Assembly (NCBI GenBank): GCA_902778375.1
Contig: CACYXJ010000010.1
Coordinates: forward strand, 1 to 46,407
Origin: an uncultured Erysipelotrichaceae bacterium
Lineage (GTDB): Bacteria; Bacillota_I; Bacilli_A; Erysipelotrichales; Erysipelotrichaceae
Direction of reading: 5' to 3'
Length of the DNA: 46,407 nucleotides
The position numbers and the translations under genes were made by a program. Of this stretch, positions 32,185-41,208 are shown piece after piece (the first letter of the stretch is position 1; the number at the start of each line of letters is the position of its first letter). The notes below the pieces were generated by a model. That model saw only the letters and a program-made list of their open reading frames with translations. It was not told where the DNA came from and made no database searches.

Positions 32185-33484
32185 CGAGATTCTTTATCAG
32201 ATTTATCCTCTCGGTTTCTGCGGCGCGCCGAAACACAACGACGGTATTCTTGAAAGCAGGATCCTGAAGGTCATCGACTGGATTCCGCATCTGAAGAAGC
32301 TTGGCATCACCGCTGTCCTGTTCAATCCTGTCTTCGAAAGCGACAGGCACGGCTATGATACCCGCGATTTCAGCCGCATCGACTGCCGTCTGGGAACCAA
32401 TGATGATTTTGCCAGAGTATGCGACAGCCTGCATGATGCCGGAATCAAGGTCATTCTCGACGGCGTCTTCAATCATGTCGGCCGCGGCTTCGGCTATTTC
32501 CAGGATGTTATCGAAAAGAAATGGGATTCGCAGTACAAAGACTGGTTTCATATCAACTTCGACGACCACAACCACCAGGACGGCTTCTGGTATGAAGGCT
32601 GGGAAGGCCATAACGAGCTTGTCAAACTGAACATGCGCAATGAAACTGTCCGCCGCTTTCTGATCGAAAGAGCCGACCAGTGGATCGCCGAATTCGGTAT
32701 CGACGGCCTGCGTCTGGATGTCGCCTACATGGTCGACCGCGACTTCATGCGCGAACTCTGCGCCCATATCCGTTCCTACGATCCGGAATTCCTGTTTATC
32801 GGGGAAATGATCGGCGGCGACTACAATGTCCTGCTGCAGGACGGTCTGCTTGACAGCGTGACCAATTATGAATGCCGCAAGGGACTGTTCTCATCGATGA
32901 ACACGAAGAATCTCTTCGAGATCGGCTATTCCCTGAACCGCCAGTTCGGCAATGATCCCTGGACCCTCTACCGCGGCAGGCATCTGCTTTCCTTCGTGGA
33001 CAACCATGATGTCGACCGTCTGGCAAGCGTTCTGGAAGACGGACGTGACCTGCCGCTGACCTATGCCCTGATGTTTGCCATGCCCGGCATTCCCTGCATC
33101 TATTACGGCAGTGAATGGGGCGTCAAAGGTGCCCGCACAAAATTCACCGATCATCAGCTGCGGCCGGAATTCAAGCATCCGGAATGGAACAGTCTGACCG
33201 ATTATATTGCCAGACTCTGCGAAATACGCAGGAGCTACAGCGTCTTTACCGACGGTGACTATACCCAGGTATGGCTGCAGAACAGGCAGATCGTCTTCCG
33301 CCGCCGCAACAGCAAAGGCCAGCTGACCTTCGGACTGAACATCGATGAAAATGACTGCGACGGATATTTCAATCCGGAAGTGGAAAACGGGATCGATCTG
33401 CTGCAGACGAAGAAAATACAGTTCAGTCAGCCGGTGAAACTGGCCGGTAAGACGGCATATTTCTGGTATACCGACTGGATCTGA
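32174..33484 (+). CDS. GH13 alpha-amylase-family glycosidase, cytoplasmic
   Basis: 436 residues, no signal peptide and no N-terminal carbohydrate-binding domain. The TIM barrel has the GH13 regions: DGVFNHVG near residue 98, GLRLDVAYM with the nucleophile aspartate near 180, FIGEMIGG with the acid/base glutamate near 216, and SFVDNHDVDR with the third carboxylate near 278. It hydrolyses or transfers alpha-glucosidic bonds, probably on short maltodextrins. Together with the phosphorylase at 7 kb it could serve intracellular glucan breakdown. It overlaps the Nudix gene by 11 nt and has a purine-rich AAAGGAATGGTGAG stretch before the ATG. Confidence 0.92.
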   Translation: MNYNEILYQIYPLGFCGAPKHNDGILESRILKVIDWIPHLKKLGITAVLFNPVFESDRHGYDTRDFSRIDCRLGTNDDFARVCDSLHDAGIKVILDGVFNHVGRGFGYFQDVIEKKWDSQYKDWFHINFDDHNHQDGFWYEGWEGHNELVKLNMRNETVRRFLIERADQWIAEFGIDGLRLDVAYMVDRDFMRELCAHIRSYDPEFLFIGEMIGGDYNVLLQDGLLDSVTNYECRKGLFSSMNTKNLFEIGYSLNRQFGNDPWTLYRGRHLLSFVDNHDVDRLASVLEDGRDLPLTYALMFAMPGIPCIYYGSEWGVKGARTKFTDHQLRPEFKHPEWNSLTDYIARLCEIRRSYSVFTDGDYTQVWLQNRQIVFRRRNSKGQLTFGLNIDENDCDGYFNPEVENGIDLLQTKKIQFSQPVKLAGKTAYFWYTDWI

Positions 33485-33508
33485 AGCACAGGTAACCTGT
33501 GCTTTTTT
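33485..33508 (+). terminator. Terminator of the Nudix/GH13 operon
   Basis: AGCACAGGT-A-ACCTGTGCT followed by TTTTT, immediately after the GH13 stop codon. Confidence 0.9.
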
Positions 33509-33552
33509 CATATGGGTATTTGTGTTAGCATATATCCGCAAGGTGGTGTGTT

Positions 33553-34926
33553 ATGAGCGAAAAGAAAGAACTGATCCGTGATCTGACGTCGGGAAGCGTT
33601 CCGGTAACGATGCTGAAGTTTGCCATGCCGCTGTTCTTCTCAGGACTGCTGCAGACATTCTACAATATGGTGGACATGATGGTTGTCGGCCGTTTTGTCG
33701 GCTCCAGCGGGCTGGCTGCGGTTTCGATCGGCGGCGATCTTCTGATGCTGCTGACATTTATCGCCATGGGCTTTTCCAATGCCGGTCAGATCATGATCTC
33801 CCGCTATGTCGGCGAAGGAAGGCGCGACCGTGTCGGCGAGATGGTCGGAACACTGTTCACCCTGCTCGGTTCTGCCGCCATCCTGATGACCGTGATCTGC
33901 CTTTTCGCTTATCCCGGTCTGATGAACTGGCTCAACACGCCGGCGGATTCCTGGAACATGACCAGAGATTATATCGTCACCTGTATCTTCGGCCTGATCT
34001 TCATCTACGGCTATAATCTGGTATCGGCGATCCTGCGCGGTATGGGCGACTCCCGTCATCCGTTCATATTCATTGCCATTGCTTCGATTATTAACATCAT
34101 CCTCGACCTGGTGTTTGTCGCCGGTCTGAAAATGGGCCCGTTCGGTGCCGCGCTCGGCACTGTCATCGGCCAGGCAACCAGTTTCCTGTTTGCCCTGCGG
34201 CTGCTGTATAAAAACCGCGGGCAGTTCAACTTCGATTTCAAGCCCGAACATTTCCGCATCAGCCCGAATGTCATACATCCCCTGCTGTCGCTCGGCATTC
34301 CGATGGTCATCCAGTCGGCGGCCATCACCTTCTCAATGCTGTTTGTCAATTCCTACGTCAATACCTACGGTGTAGCCGCTACGGCTGTCACCGGTGTTGC
34401 CAGAAAGATCGAAAGCATCCTCAACCTGGTATCCCAGGCTGTCTCCAGTGCCGGAGGCGCAATGATCGCCCAGGCGCTCGGTGCCGGCAAGATCGACAGA
34501 GTACCGAAGGTTGTCTATACCGCCTTCTTCGTGGTTCTCGGTCCGGCGATCGTTATGGCCCTGATCACCGTATTCAAGCCGGAATGGCTGTTCGGTCTGT
34601 TCTCGGATGATCCGGAAGTGCTGACCCTGGCTTTGACCTATATACCTGCCGCCTTGATCCAGTACACCGGCGCAACCGTAAGACCTGCCTCCTTCTCACT
34701 GATCAACGGGTCCGGAAACTCCCGGCTGAATCTGACTGTTGCACTGCTCGACGGTATCGTCGGCAGAATCGGACTGGCGCTTCTGCTGGGTGTCTATCTG
34801 AATTTCGGCATTCTCGGTTTCTGGCTTGGAAATGCCATCTCCGGCACGATCCCGATGCTGATCGGTGGTGCCTATCTGATCAGCGGTGCCTGGAAGAAAC
34901 GGGCAAGCGTTCCGGCAGCCGCATAA
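33553..34926 (+). CDS. MATE-family multidrug/cation efflux transporter
   Basis: 457 residues, twelve predicted membrane segments in two homologous halves. The N-terminal signature is MLKFAMPLFFSGLLQTFYNMVDMMVVGRFVG, and the second half has the matching GIPMVIQSAAITFSMLFVNSYVN. MATE proteins exchange sodium ions or protons for drugs or metabolites; the substrate is unknown. GGTGG precedes the ATG. It lies alone between two terminators. Confidence 0.94.
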   Translation: MSEKKELIRDLTSGSVPVTMLKFAMPLFFSGLLQTFYNMVDMMVVGRFVGSSGLAAVSIGGDLLMLLTFIAMGFSNAGQIMISRYVGEGRRDRVGEMVGTLFTLLGSAAILMTVICLFAYPGLMNWLNTPADSWNMTRDYIVTCIFGLIFIYGYNLVSAILRGMGDSRHPFIFIAIASIINIILDLVFVAGLKMGPFGAALGTVIGQATSFLFALRLLYKNRGQFNFDFKPEHFRISPNVIHPLLSLGIPMVIQSAAITFSMLFVNSYVNTYGVAATAVTGVARKIESILNLVSQAVSSAGGAMIAQALGAGKIDRVPKVVYTAFFVVLGPAIVMALITVFKPEWLFGLFSDDPEVLTLALTYIPAALIQYTGATVRPASFSLINGSGNSRLNLTVALLDGIVGRIGLALLLGVYLNFGILGFWLGNAISGTIPMLIGGAYLISGAWKKRASVPAAA

Positions 34927-34927
34927 T

Positions 34928-34975
34928 AAAAAAACAAGACTCCTGTCATCACATCACTGCAGGAGTCTTTTCATA
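34928..34975. terminator. Bidirectional terminator between MATE and RluA-family genes
   Basis: AAGACTCCTG (34936-34945) pairs with CAGGAGTCTT (34960-34969). The minus strand continues GTTTTTTTATT and the plus strand CTTTTC. The stop of the pseudouridine synthase (34956-34954) lies in the loop. Confidence 0.85.
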
Positions 34976-35826
34976 TCGTCGGGAATTTCACATTCGACAA
35001 CGATGCTTTCTTTTGTAAACGGCTGGACAAAGACCAGCTTCGCACAGTGCAGTGCGGGTCTGCTGATCCTTCCGGTATTGCCGCCATAGAGTCTGTCGCC
35101 GCAAAGCGGATGGCCGGTATATGCCATTCCCGCCCTGATCTGATGGGTGCGTCCGGTAATGATTGACACTTCCAGAAGCGAACAGTTTCCGCTCTCTTTT
35201 ATGACTGTGTATTCGGTCACGCATTCCTGACCGTTCTTCGAAATTCTCCGGTCATGATGGCCTTCCTTACGGGCAAGCCGGTATGTCAGCGTATCGCTTT
35301 TGACATCGAAGACGCCTTCTGCCACGGCAACGTAGGTTTTCTTCAGCAGACCTTCGCCGCGCTGGCGGGAAAGTCTTGCGGCTGAAGGCTGGTTTTTCGC
35401 ATACAGCATGATGCCGGATACATCCTTGTCCAGTCTTCCCACAGCCCTGATCGTGAAGGACGGACCGTAGTAATTCTGCAGCAGCGTTCCCATATCATCG
35501 TCGAGATGCTCGTGGCTTGGATGGCACGGCATGCCGGCGGGTTTGTTGACAACGACAAGATCCTCGTCCTCATACAGGATCTCCGGTCTGCCGCTGATTC
35601 TTGTATAGTGAGCCAGATCATAATCCGGGAAATTGATTTCCAGAGTGTCCCCGCTGTGCACGATGGCTGTGATATAGGCGGAACTGCCGTTAAGCAGGAT
35701 ACCGTTTTCCGTGAACTTCAGGCGTGAGATCTCGCGTCTGGAAAGACCGATGGACTGTGATAAAACGGCCTTGATCATAAGGCCGTTTAAATCTTCACCG
35801 ATCGTAATTGTCAGTGACTTCTTCAT
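34954..35826 (-). CDS. RluA-family rRNA pseudouridine synthase
   Basis: 290 residues. It isomerises uridine to pseudouridine in rRNA (RluC/RluD group) or tRNA. An S4-like N-terminal part (SRREISRLKFTENGILLNG, about 25-45) precedes the catalytic domain with VGRLDKDVSGIMLYAKN, in which the aspartate is the nucleophile, and a late GRTHQIRAGM near residue 225. The start at ATG 35826 lies 2 nt after the prfB stop, with AGGG inside the end of prfB as ribosome site, so it is the last gene of secA-prfB-rluA. The frame is open further upstream, but that overlaps prfB. Confidence 0.93.
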   Translation of the reverse strand: MKKSLTITIGEDLNGLMIKAVLSQSIGLSRREISRLKFTENGILLNGSSAYITAIVHSGDTLEINFPDYDLAHYTRISGRPEILYEDEDLVVVNKPAGMPCHPSHEHLDDDMGTLLQNYYGPSFTIRAVGRLDKDVSGIMLYAKNQPSAARLSRQRGEGLLKKTYVAVAEGVFDVKSDTLTYRLARKEGHHDRRISKNGQECVTEYTVIKESGNCSLLEVSIITGRTHQIRAGMAYTGHPLCGDRLYGGNTGRISRPALHCAKLVFVQPFTKESIVVECEIPDDMKRLLQ

Positions 35827-35828
35827 AC

Positions 35829-36933
35829 TCAGCCCTGGATCTGGCTGCGCAGATAGCTGTCGATAAAGCCGTCGATTTCCCCGTCCATGACCGCCTGGAT
35901 ATTTCCTACTTCGTAGGATGTGCGGAGATCCTTGACCATCGTATACGGATGGAAAACATAGGAGCGGATCTGGGAGCCCCATTCATTGGCTTTCACTTCG
36001 CCTCTGACGGCTGCCGCCCTTTCCTCGTTTTCGCGGATTCTGAGCTGCAGGAGTTTGGATTTCAGCATGTTCATGCACGCTTCGCGGTTCTGCAGCTGCG
36101 ACCTCTGGGTCTGACAGAAGACAACGATGCCCGTCGGCTTATGGGTCATGCGTACGGCACTGTCGGTCTTGTTAATATGCTGACCGCCGGCACCGGAGGA
36201 ACGCATGGTGACAACATCGAGATCCTTTTCATCGATTTCGATTTCGACATCATCTTCAAACTGCGGCATGACTTCCACCGATGCGAAACTGGTATGTCTT
36301 CTGGCATTGGAATCAAACGGCGAAATTCTGACCAGACGGTGAACACCGTTCTCTGCTTTCAGATAACCGTAGGCCATCGGACCTTCGATCAGTACCGAGC
36401 AGGATTTCATACCTGCTTCTTCACCTTCCTGATAGTCCATCAGGGTGATCTTGTAGTTGTGTCTTTCCGCCCAGCGCATATACATGCGGTACAGCATCGA
36501 CGCCCAGTCCATGGCTTCCGTTCCGCCGGCACCCGGATGAATTTCCAGAATGGCATTGTGGTTGTCATATTCGCCGGAAAGAAGCACCTGGATCTCAAAT
36601 TCGTCGAATCTCTTCATGACGTCAGCGTATTCCTCTTCGATGATCTCGTTCATGTCCGGATCAAAGGAGGAGGAAAGCTCGGCAATGCCTTCGGAAAGAT
36701 CCGAAAGTCCTGCCGCAAGGCCTTCATAGGTGTCCAGCAGGCCTTTCAGCTGGTTTGTTTCGCGGATGATCTTCTGGGCTTTCTTCTGATCGTTCCAGAA
36801 ATCAGCCGCATTCATCAATTCATTGTTTTCTTCAATCTTCTTCTGCTTAGACGCGAGGTCAAAGAGAGGAGCCAAGCGACTCCAATTTGGCCTGGCTGCG
36901 AGCTACGCTCTGTTTCATTTCAAATAATTCCAT
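35829..36933 (-). CDS. prfB: Peptide chain release factor 2, programmed +1 frameshift
   Basis: RF2 recognises UGA and UAA stops and releases the peptide. The zero frame from ATG 36933 (AGGAGG upstream) gives 24 residues, MELFEMKQSV...LGSSL, then an in-frame TGA at 36861-36859 in the context CTT TGA C. Moving forward one base continues with DLASKQKKIEEN for 343 residues, 367 in total, the normal RF2 size. The anticodon-like SPF is in RISPFDSNARR and GGQ in GAGGQHINKTD. This is the classical autoregulatory frameshift; however, the AGGGGG stimulator normally 3-4 nt before CTT is not visible (sequence GGCTCCTCT instead). The gene starts 1 nt after the secA stop. Confidence 0.96.
36856..36890 (-). 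promoter_or_regulatory. prfB frameshift site
   Basis: Minus strand: slippery CTT TGA C at 36864-36858. Immediately upstream, GGAG and CTCC can pair around an 8-nt loop (GGAG-TCGCTTGG-CTCC) where other bacteria have a Shine-Dalgarno-like AGGGGG. The slippery codon and the poor-context UGA are conserved. Confidence 0.8.
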
Positions 36934-36934
36934 A

Positions 36935-39295
36935 TTACGCCTCCTGATTCTGCTGAGCAGGGACAACGCGGACATTCATGCAGTAGGAAACAATTTCCTG
37001 CGAGATTGTCTGCATCATTCCCTGGAATAATTCATAACCTTCCTGGACATATGCCTGCAGCGGGTTCTTCGAAGCATAACCTCTCAGACCGATGCCGCCG
37101 CGCAGCTTGTCCATGGTATCGATATGGTTGGACCAGGCACGGTCGAAGGTTCGCAGAGCGACTTCCTTCTCGATGCGGATCATCCGTTCCCTGATCGGTT
37201 CGATCTTCTTTTCATAATCCTGCCATGCCTTGTCGAGACAGATTTCGATGACTTCCTCGTTGCTTCTGCCCTGGATATCTTCGATACTGACAAGATTCTT
37301 GAAACCGATATCGTTCAGACCTTTGACCAGACCGGCAGCGTCGACTTCCTGATGACGGGATTCGTAATCGATATGGGAAGCGACCATGTCGGAGATGACA
37401 CGTCTGAACATGTCGTGGATGACAGAGTGGACATCGTCGTTTTCAAGGATGAAGTCTCTCTGCTCATACATCGTTTCACGCTGCTGACGCATGACATCGT
37501 CGTACTGCAGCAGCTGTTTACGGGCATCATAGTTCACGCCTTCCACACGCCGCTGGGCGCTGGAAATGGACTTCGTGACCGTCTTGGACTCAATTGCCGT
37601 ATCACCGAGCGAGGCAAACAGTCCTTCCATCCGTTCGGAACCGAAACGGATCATCAGGTCATCCTGAACGGAGACATAGAAACGGGACATACCCGGATCT
37701 CCCTGACGTCCGGCACGGCCTCGCAGCTGGTTGTCGATACGTCTCGATTCATGACGTTCCGAACCCAGGACGCACAGACCGCCGAGTTCCCTGACGCCTT
37801 CGCCAAGCTTGATATCGGTACCGCGGCCGGCCATGTTGGTCGCAATCGTGACAGCACCGCGGCGTCCGGCATGGGCGATGATATCTGCTTCACGGGCATG
37901 GTTCTTGGCGTTGAGGACCTGGTGGGGAATCTTGCGTTCCTTCAGATATTTGGAAATCAGTTCCGAAGTCTCGACTGCGATCGTACCGACGAGGATCGGC
38001 TGACCCATGGCATGGCGCTCCACGACTTCGTCGACAAGCGCCGCGAACTTCGCCTTCTTGGTTCCGTATACCGCATCCGGATAGTCGATACGGATGACCG
38101 GTTTGTTGGTCGGAATCTCGTAGACAAACATGTTGTAGATTTCCAGGAATTCCTCTTCCTCGGTCTTGGCTGTACCGGTCATGCCGGCCAGCTTGTTGTA
38201 CAGACGGAAGAAGTTCTGATAGGTGATCGTTGCCAGGGTCGTCGTTTCCTGTTTGATGGAAATTCCTTCCTTGGCTTCCACTGCCTGATGCAGGCCGTCA
38301 GACCACTGACGTCCCTTCATCAGACGGCCGGTATTGGGATCGACGATAACGATTTCGTCATCTTCCTCGTCAACGACATATTCGACATCGCGCATCATGA
38401 CGTAGTTGGCTTTCAGAGCCTGGTTGATATGATGCAGCAGCTGGGTATGTGTCAGATCATACAGATTCTCCACCCGGAACACTCGTTCCGCCTTGGAAAC
38501 ACCCTGTTCCGTCAGCTGCACGGAGCGGCTCTTGACATCGAGTTCGTAATCCTCCGCTTCCTTGAGGCGCTTGACGAAACGGTCGGCCTGCAGATACAGG
38601 TTGGCCGTCTGTTTCTGACCGCCGGAAATAATCAGCGGCGTGCGCGATTCATCGATCAGGATCGAGTCAACTTCATCGACGAGGGCGAAGTTCAGACCGC
38701 GCAGTACCCGGTCCTGCACTCTTGTGACCATGTTGTCGCGCAGGTAATCGAAACCGAGCTCGGAGTTTGTCGTGTAGGTAATGTCACAGGCATAGGCTGC
38801 CCGCTTCTGCGGCTTGGAAAGCTGTCTGAGGTTCAGACCGACAGTCAGACCGAGCCACTGGTGAATCTGTCCCATCCATTCCGAGTCACGCTTGGAAAGA
38901 TATTCGTTGACTGTTACGACATGAACGCCCTTTCCTTCCAGGGCATTCAGATAAACCGCCATGACAGAAGTCAGTGTCTTACCTTCACCGGTTTTCATTT
39001 CCGCGATGTCACCGCCCTGCAGGACAGCAGCACCCATCAGCTGCACCGGATAAGGGAATTCGCCGATGACCCTGCGGCATGCCTCACGGGCAGTCGCGAA
39101 GGCTTCGGTGAAAATATCATCAAGCGTGGCTCCGTTTGCCAGTTTTTCTTTCAGATACGGAGTCATCGCCTTCAGTTCTTCATCAGACTTGTTTTTGTAT
39201 TCTTCTTCCAGATCGAGAACCTTCTGGATCTTTTTTTCTATCTGTTTCAGTTTACGGCCGTCTTCATTGAACAATTTCGATATAAAATTTGCCAT
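36935..39295 (-). CDS. secA: Preprotein translocase ATPase SecA
   Basis: 786 residues. It drives proteins through SecYEG using ATP. Motor motifs are MKTGEGKTLTSV (Walker A, near residue 100), VDEVDSILIDE (DEAD-like box, near 205), GTIAVETSE, TNMAGRGTDIKLG and QLRGRAGRQGDPG. The protein ends shortly after the scaffold domain (VRVVPAQQNQEA) and lacks the cysteine-rich zinc tail found in many SecA proteins. I start at ATG 39295, with GGAGG 5 nt upstream. It heads an operon with prfB and the RluA-type gene, from a promoter at 39330-39358. Confidence 0.98.
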   Translation of the reverse strand: MANFISKLFNEDGRKLKQIEKKIQKVLDLEEEYKNKSDEELKAMTPYLKEKLANGATLDDIFTEAFATAREACRRVIGEFPYPVQLMGAAVLQGGDIAEMKTGEGKTLTSVMAVYLNALEGKGVHVVTVNEYLSKRDSEWMGQIHQWLGLTVGLNLRQLSKPQKRAAYACDITYTTNSELGFDYLRDNMVTRVQDRVLRGLNFALVDEVDSILIDESRTPLIISGGQKQTANLYLQADRFVKRLKEAEDYELDVKSRSVQLTEQGVSKAERVFRVENLYDLTHTQLLHHINQALKANYVMMRDVEYVVDEEDDEIVIVDPNTGRLMKGRQWSDGLHQAVEAKEGISIKQETTTLATITYQNFFRLYNKLAGMTGTAKTEEEEFLEIYNMFVYEIPTNKPVIRIDYPDAVYGTKKAKFAALVDEVVERHAMGQPILVGTIAVETSELISKYLKERKIPHQVLNAKNHAREADIIAHAGRRGAVTIATNMAGRGTDIKLGEGVRELGGLCVLGSERHESRRIDNQLRGRAGRQGDPGMSRFYVSVQDDLMIRFGSERMEGLFASLGDTAIESKTVTKSISSAQRRVEGVNYDARKQLLQYDDVMRQQRETMYEQRDFILENDDVHSVIHDMFRRVISDMVASHIDYESRHQEVDAAGLVKGLNDIGFKNLVSIEDIQGRSNEEVIEICLDKAWQDYEKKIEPIRERMIRIEKEVALRTFDRAWSNHIDTMDKLRGGIGLRGYASKNPLQAYVQEGYELFQGMMQTISQEIVSYCMNVRVVPAQQNQEA

Positions 39296-39329
39296 AAAAC
39301 CTCCAATCCCTTGAATATCAAGCCCTAAT

Positions 39330-39358
39330 ATTATACAGATACAGGCGGTAAAAGGCAA
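39330..39358 (-). promoter_or_regulatory. secA promoter
   Basis: Minus strand: -35 TTGCCT (39358-39353), 17-bp spacer, perfect -10 TATAAT (39335-39330). Confidence 0.75.
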
Positions 39359-39364
39359 TGAAAC

Positions 39365-39967
39365 CTACAGCCATCTGATATTTGCCGAAACAGTATAAAT
39401 ACGCACTTTTCTGACATTCTGCGGCAGAACGGAAAGAGCCCCCAGCAGCGTCGCTCCGGTGGTGACGGTATCGTCGCACAGCAGCACTTTCTGCGGCAGG
39501 ACGATTCCTTCTTTCAGGCGGATCAGTTCCTTCATCTGCAGACGCTCTTCCCTCCCCAGTTTTTTCTGGTTCCGGCTGCTGATTTTGACAAACGGTTCGA
39601 TCACCGGCATTTTCAGACAGGCAAACATTTCCGCCAGATGGGAGAATCCGCGCTGTTCCTGTTTTTCCGCAGAACTCGGCAGAAGGCACAGGGTGTAACC
39701 ATGATACCGCCACTTCAGATATGATCTGACTTCATGCAGGAACACATCCTTCAAGGCTTCATCGCCGAGTTCCTTGTACTGGATCAGGCATCTGGAAAAG
39801 GCGCTGTTATAGACATAGGAACTTTCCGCTCTCACGCCGTCAAGACAGAATCTGATTTTCCTTCTCTGCCATTCCTGGCGGCATGTCTGACATAACGGAT
39901 CACTGCCGTCGAAGATATCGCGGAACGTGCCCTGGTCCATCAGGCTGCCGCACATCAGGCAGCGCAT
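39365..39967 (-). CDS. comFC: ComFC-family phosphoribosyltransferase-like competence protein
   Basis: 200 residues. An N-terminal zinc ribbon, MRCLMCGSL...CQTC (about 3-38), precedes a phosphoribosyltransferase fold with VLLCDDTVTTGATL near residue 165. ComFC works with the helicase ComFA in handling incoming single-stranded DNA during transformation. The ATG at 39967 has GGAGG upstream, within the end of comFA; the genes overlap by 13 nt. No terminator separates it from the secA promoter region. Confidence 0.93.
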   Translation of the reverse strand: MRCLMCGSLMDQGTFRDIFDGSDPLCQTCRQEWQRRKIRFCLDGVRAESSYVYNSAFSRCLIQYKELGDEALKDVFLHEVRSYLKWRYHGYTLCLLPSSAEKQEQRGFSHLAEMFACLKMPVIEPFVKISSRNQKKLGREERLQMKELIRLKEGIVLPQKVLLCDDTVTTGATLLGALSVLPQNVRKVRIYTVSANIRWL

Positions 39968-41100
39968 GCGTTGGCCTCCTGCAGTGACACGGCGCACTGT
40001 TCCGCTTTCCCGCTGCGGTGCCGGCACAGAAACAGCACGTCACCGTCCGGATGGCTGAGAGTCCGGCCTGCCCTTCCTGCCATCTGCACCAGAGAGGCTT
40101 CATCGAAGATTCGGCTGTCAGCTTCGAAAACGCATACCTGCACACCGGGAATGGTCATACCTCTTTCCATCACCGTCGTACAGACCAGAACGTTGTATTT
40201 CCCCTGTCTGAAAGCGGCGATCAGTTCATCTCGGTTTTCGCTTCTGCCGGTACAGACAGCACAGTCGGAAAGCAGCCCCAGCAGGATGCCTAGCCTTTCC
40301 GCTTTGGCGACGGAAGGCACAAATACCATACATGGCCTGCCGGAATGACTGCGCAGCCATAACAGCAGCGGGATAAACATGAATACAGACGGTACGATCC
40401 GGATCCGGGGTACCGGCAAAGGATGACCGTGCGGTCTTTGGTTCAGTTTCAGACAAGCCATTGTTCCGTTCCGTACCCTCTTAAGCAGTTCCTGATCCGG
40501 TGTCGCACTCAAGGCGATCATATGGCCCCGGCGGCAGGTTTCGGCAATGCCGTGCAGCACCGGATTGCCGCGAAAAGGGAAAGCATCCGGTTCGTCCAGA
40601 ATCAGAAGATCGAATGCTCCGAAATAGCGGTAAAGCTGATGGGTAGTCGCAACGATCAGGTCGCCGTCGGTGACCTCCGTATGACCGCCGCAGACAGCAA
40701 CAACTTTGGCATTGGGAAAATAACCTGCCAGACGTTCCCTCAGTTCGAGAACGACCTGTCTTCGGGGAATGGCGAAACATACTTTCTTCCCTTTCTCCAG
40801 CATCCCGGCAATACTGGCAATGACCAGTTCTGTTTTCCCTGCGCCGCAGACGCAATGCAGCAGGACGTCCGTCGTTTCGATCAGCTGGGCACATTGTTCC
40901 GAAATCTCTTTCTGCTGTTTCGTCAGCGGATAGGACAATGTATATTCCTCGCTGCCTTCTGCCGGCAGGGACAGAGCGGCCGGCTCACCGTCTTCTTCCA
41001 GCATAACCCTTCCAAACGGAATGCAGCGGCGGCAGTACCATCCCCTGCTGCCTCTGTAAAAGTATTCTTCGTCTGTATTCAGACATCTCGGACACTGCAT
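39955..41100 (-). CDS. comFA: ComFA-family DEAD-box DNA translocase
   Basis: 381 residues, cytoplasmic ATPase thought to pull single-stranded DNA through the ComEC pore. A four-cysteine zinc finger opens the protein (CPRC...CRRC, 3-26). The helicase core has CVCGAGKTE (Walker A, near residue 85), LDEPDAFPF (the ComFA version of DEVDAFP, near 170), LSATPD (near 200) and a late QMAGRAGR (motif VI). It is coupled to comFC by overlap. A CGGTC/GACCG inverted repeat overlaps the presumed promoter upstream. Confidence 0.94.
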   Translation of the reverse strand: MQCPRCLNTDEEYFYRGSRGWYCRRCIPFGRVMLEEDGEPAALSLPAEGSEEYTLSYPLTKQQKEISEQCAQLIETTDVLLHCVCGAGKTELVIASIAGMLEKGKKVCFAIPRRQVVLELRERLAGYFPNAKVVAVCGGHTEVTDGDLIVATTHQLYRYFGAFDLLILDEPDAFPFRGNPVLHGIAETCRRGHMIALSATPDQELLKRVRNGTMACLKLNQRPHGHPLPVPRIRIVPSVFMFIPLLLWLRSHSGRPCMVFVPSVAKAERLGILLGLLSDCAVCTGRSENRDELIAAFRQGKYNVLVCTTVMERGMTIPGVQVCVFEADSRIFDEASLVQMAGRAGRTLSHPDGDVLFLCRHRSGKAEQCAVSLQEANACAA

Positions 41101-41115
41101 ATGTATGACTCCTTC

Positions 41116-41133
41116 CGGTCAATATATAGACCG
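41116..41133 (-). promoter_or_regulatory. Inverted repeat overlapping the comFA promoter region
   Basis: CGGTC-N8-GACCG with an AT-only centre (AATATATA on the plus strand) that reads as a TATATT -10 toward comFA. A repressor or activator could bind here; no partner is identifiable. Confidence 0.4.
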
Positions 41134-41154
41134 CAAAGAACCTGTTCCCCGGGA

Positions 41155-41196
41155 CAAAAGAAAAAGATCCGCAGCTGTCTGAGACAGCCGCAGATC
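41155..41196 (-). terminator. Terminator of the hydrogenase gene
   Basis: Minus strand GATCTGCGGCTGTC-TCA-GACAGCTGCGGATC, a long stem with two G-U pairs, followed by TTTTTCTTTT. Confidence 0.85.
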
Positions 41197-41208
41197 CTGG
41201 AATGATCA

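Noticed and set aside
35829..36875. prfB as a 348-residue protein from a TTG start
   Set aside because: The upstream ATG at 36933 with AGGAGG and the CTT TGA C site give the expected 367-residue RF2 by +1 frameshifting.
37124..39328. Long open frame (734 codons) on the plus strand opposite secA
   Set aside because: It is antisense to an unmistakable secA and its translation has no family features. Long antisense frames are common opposite genes with this codon usage; similar ones lie opposite glgP (7272-9011), the amidohydrolase (21621-22847) and prfB (35808-36947).
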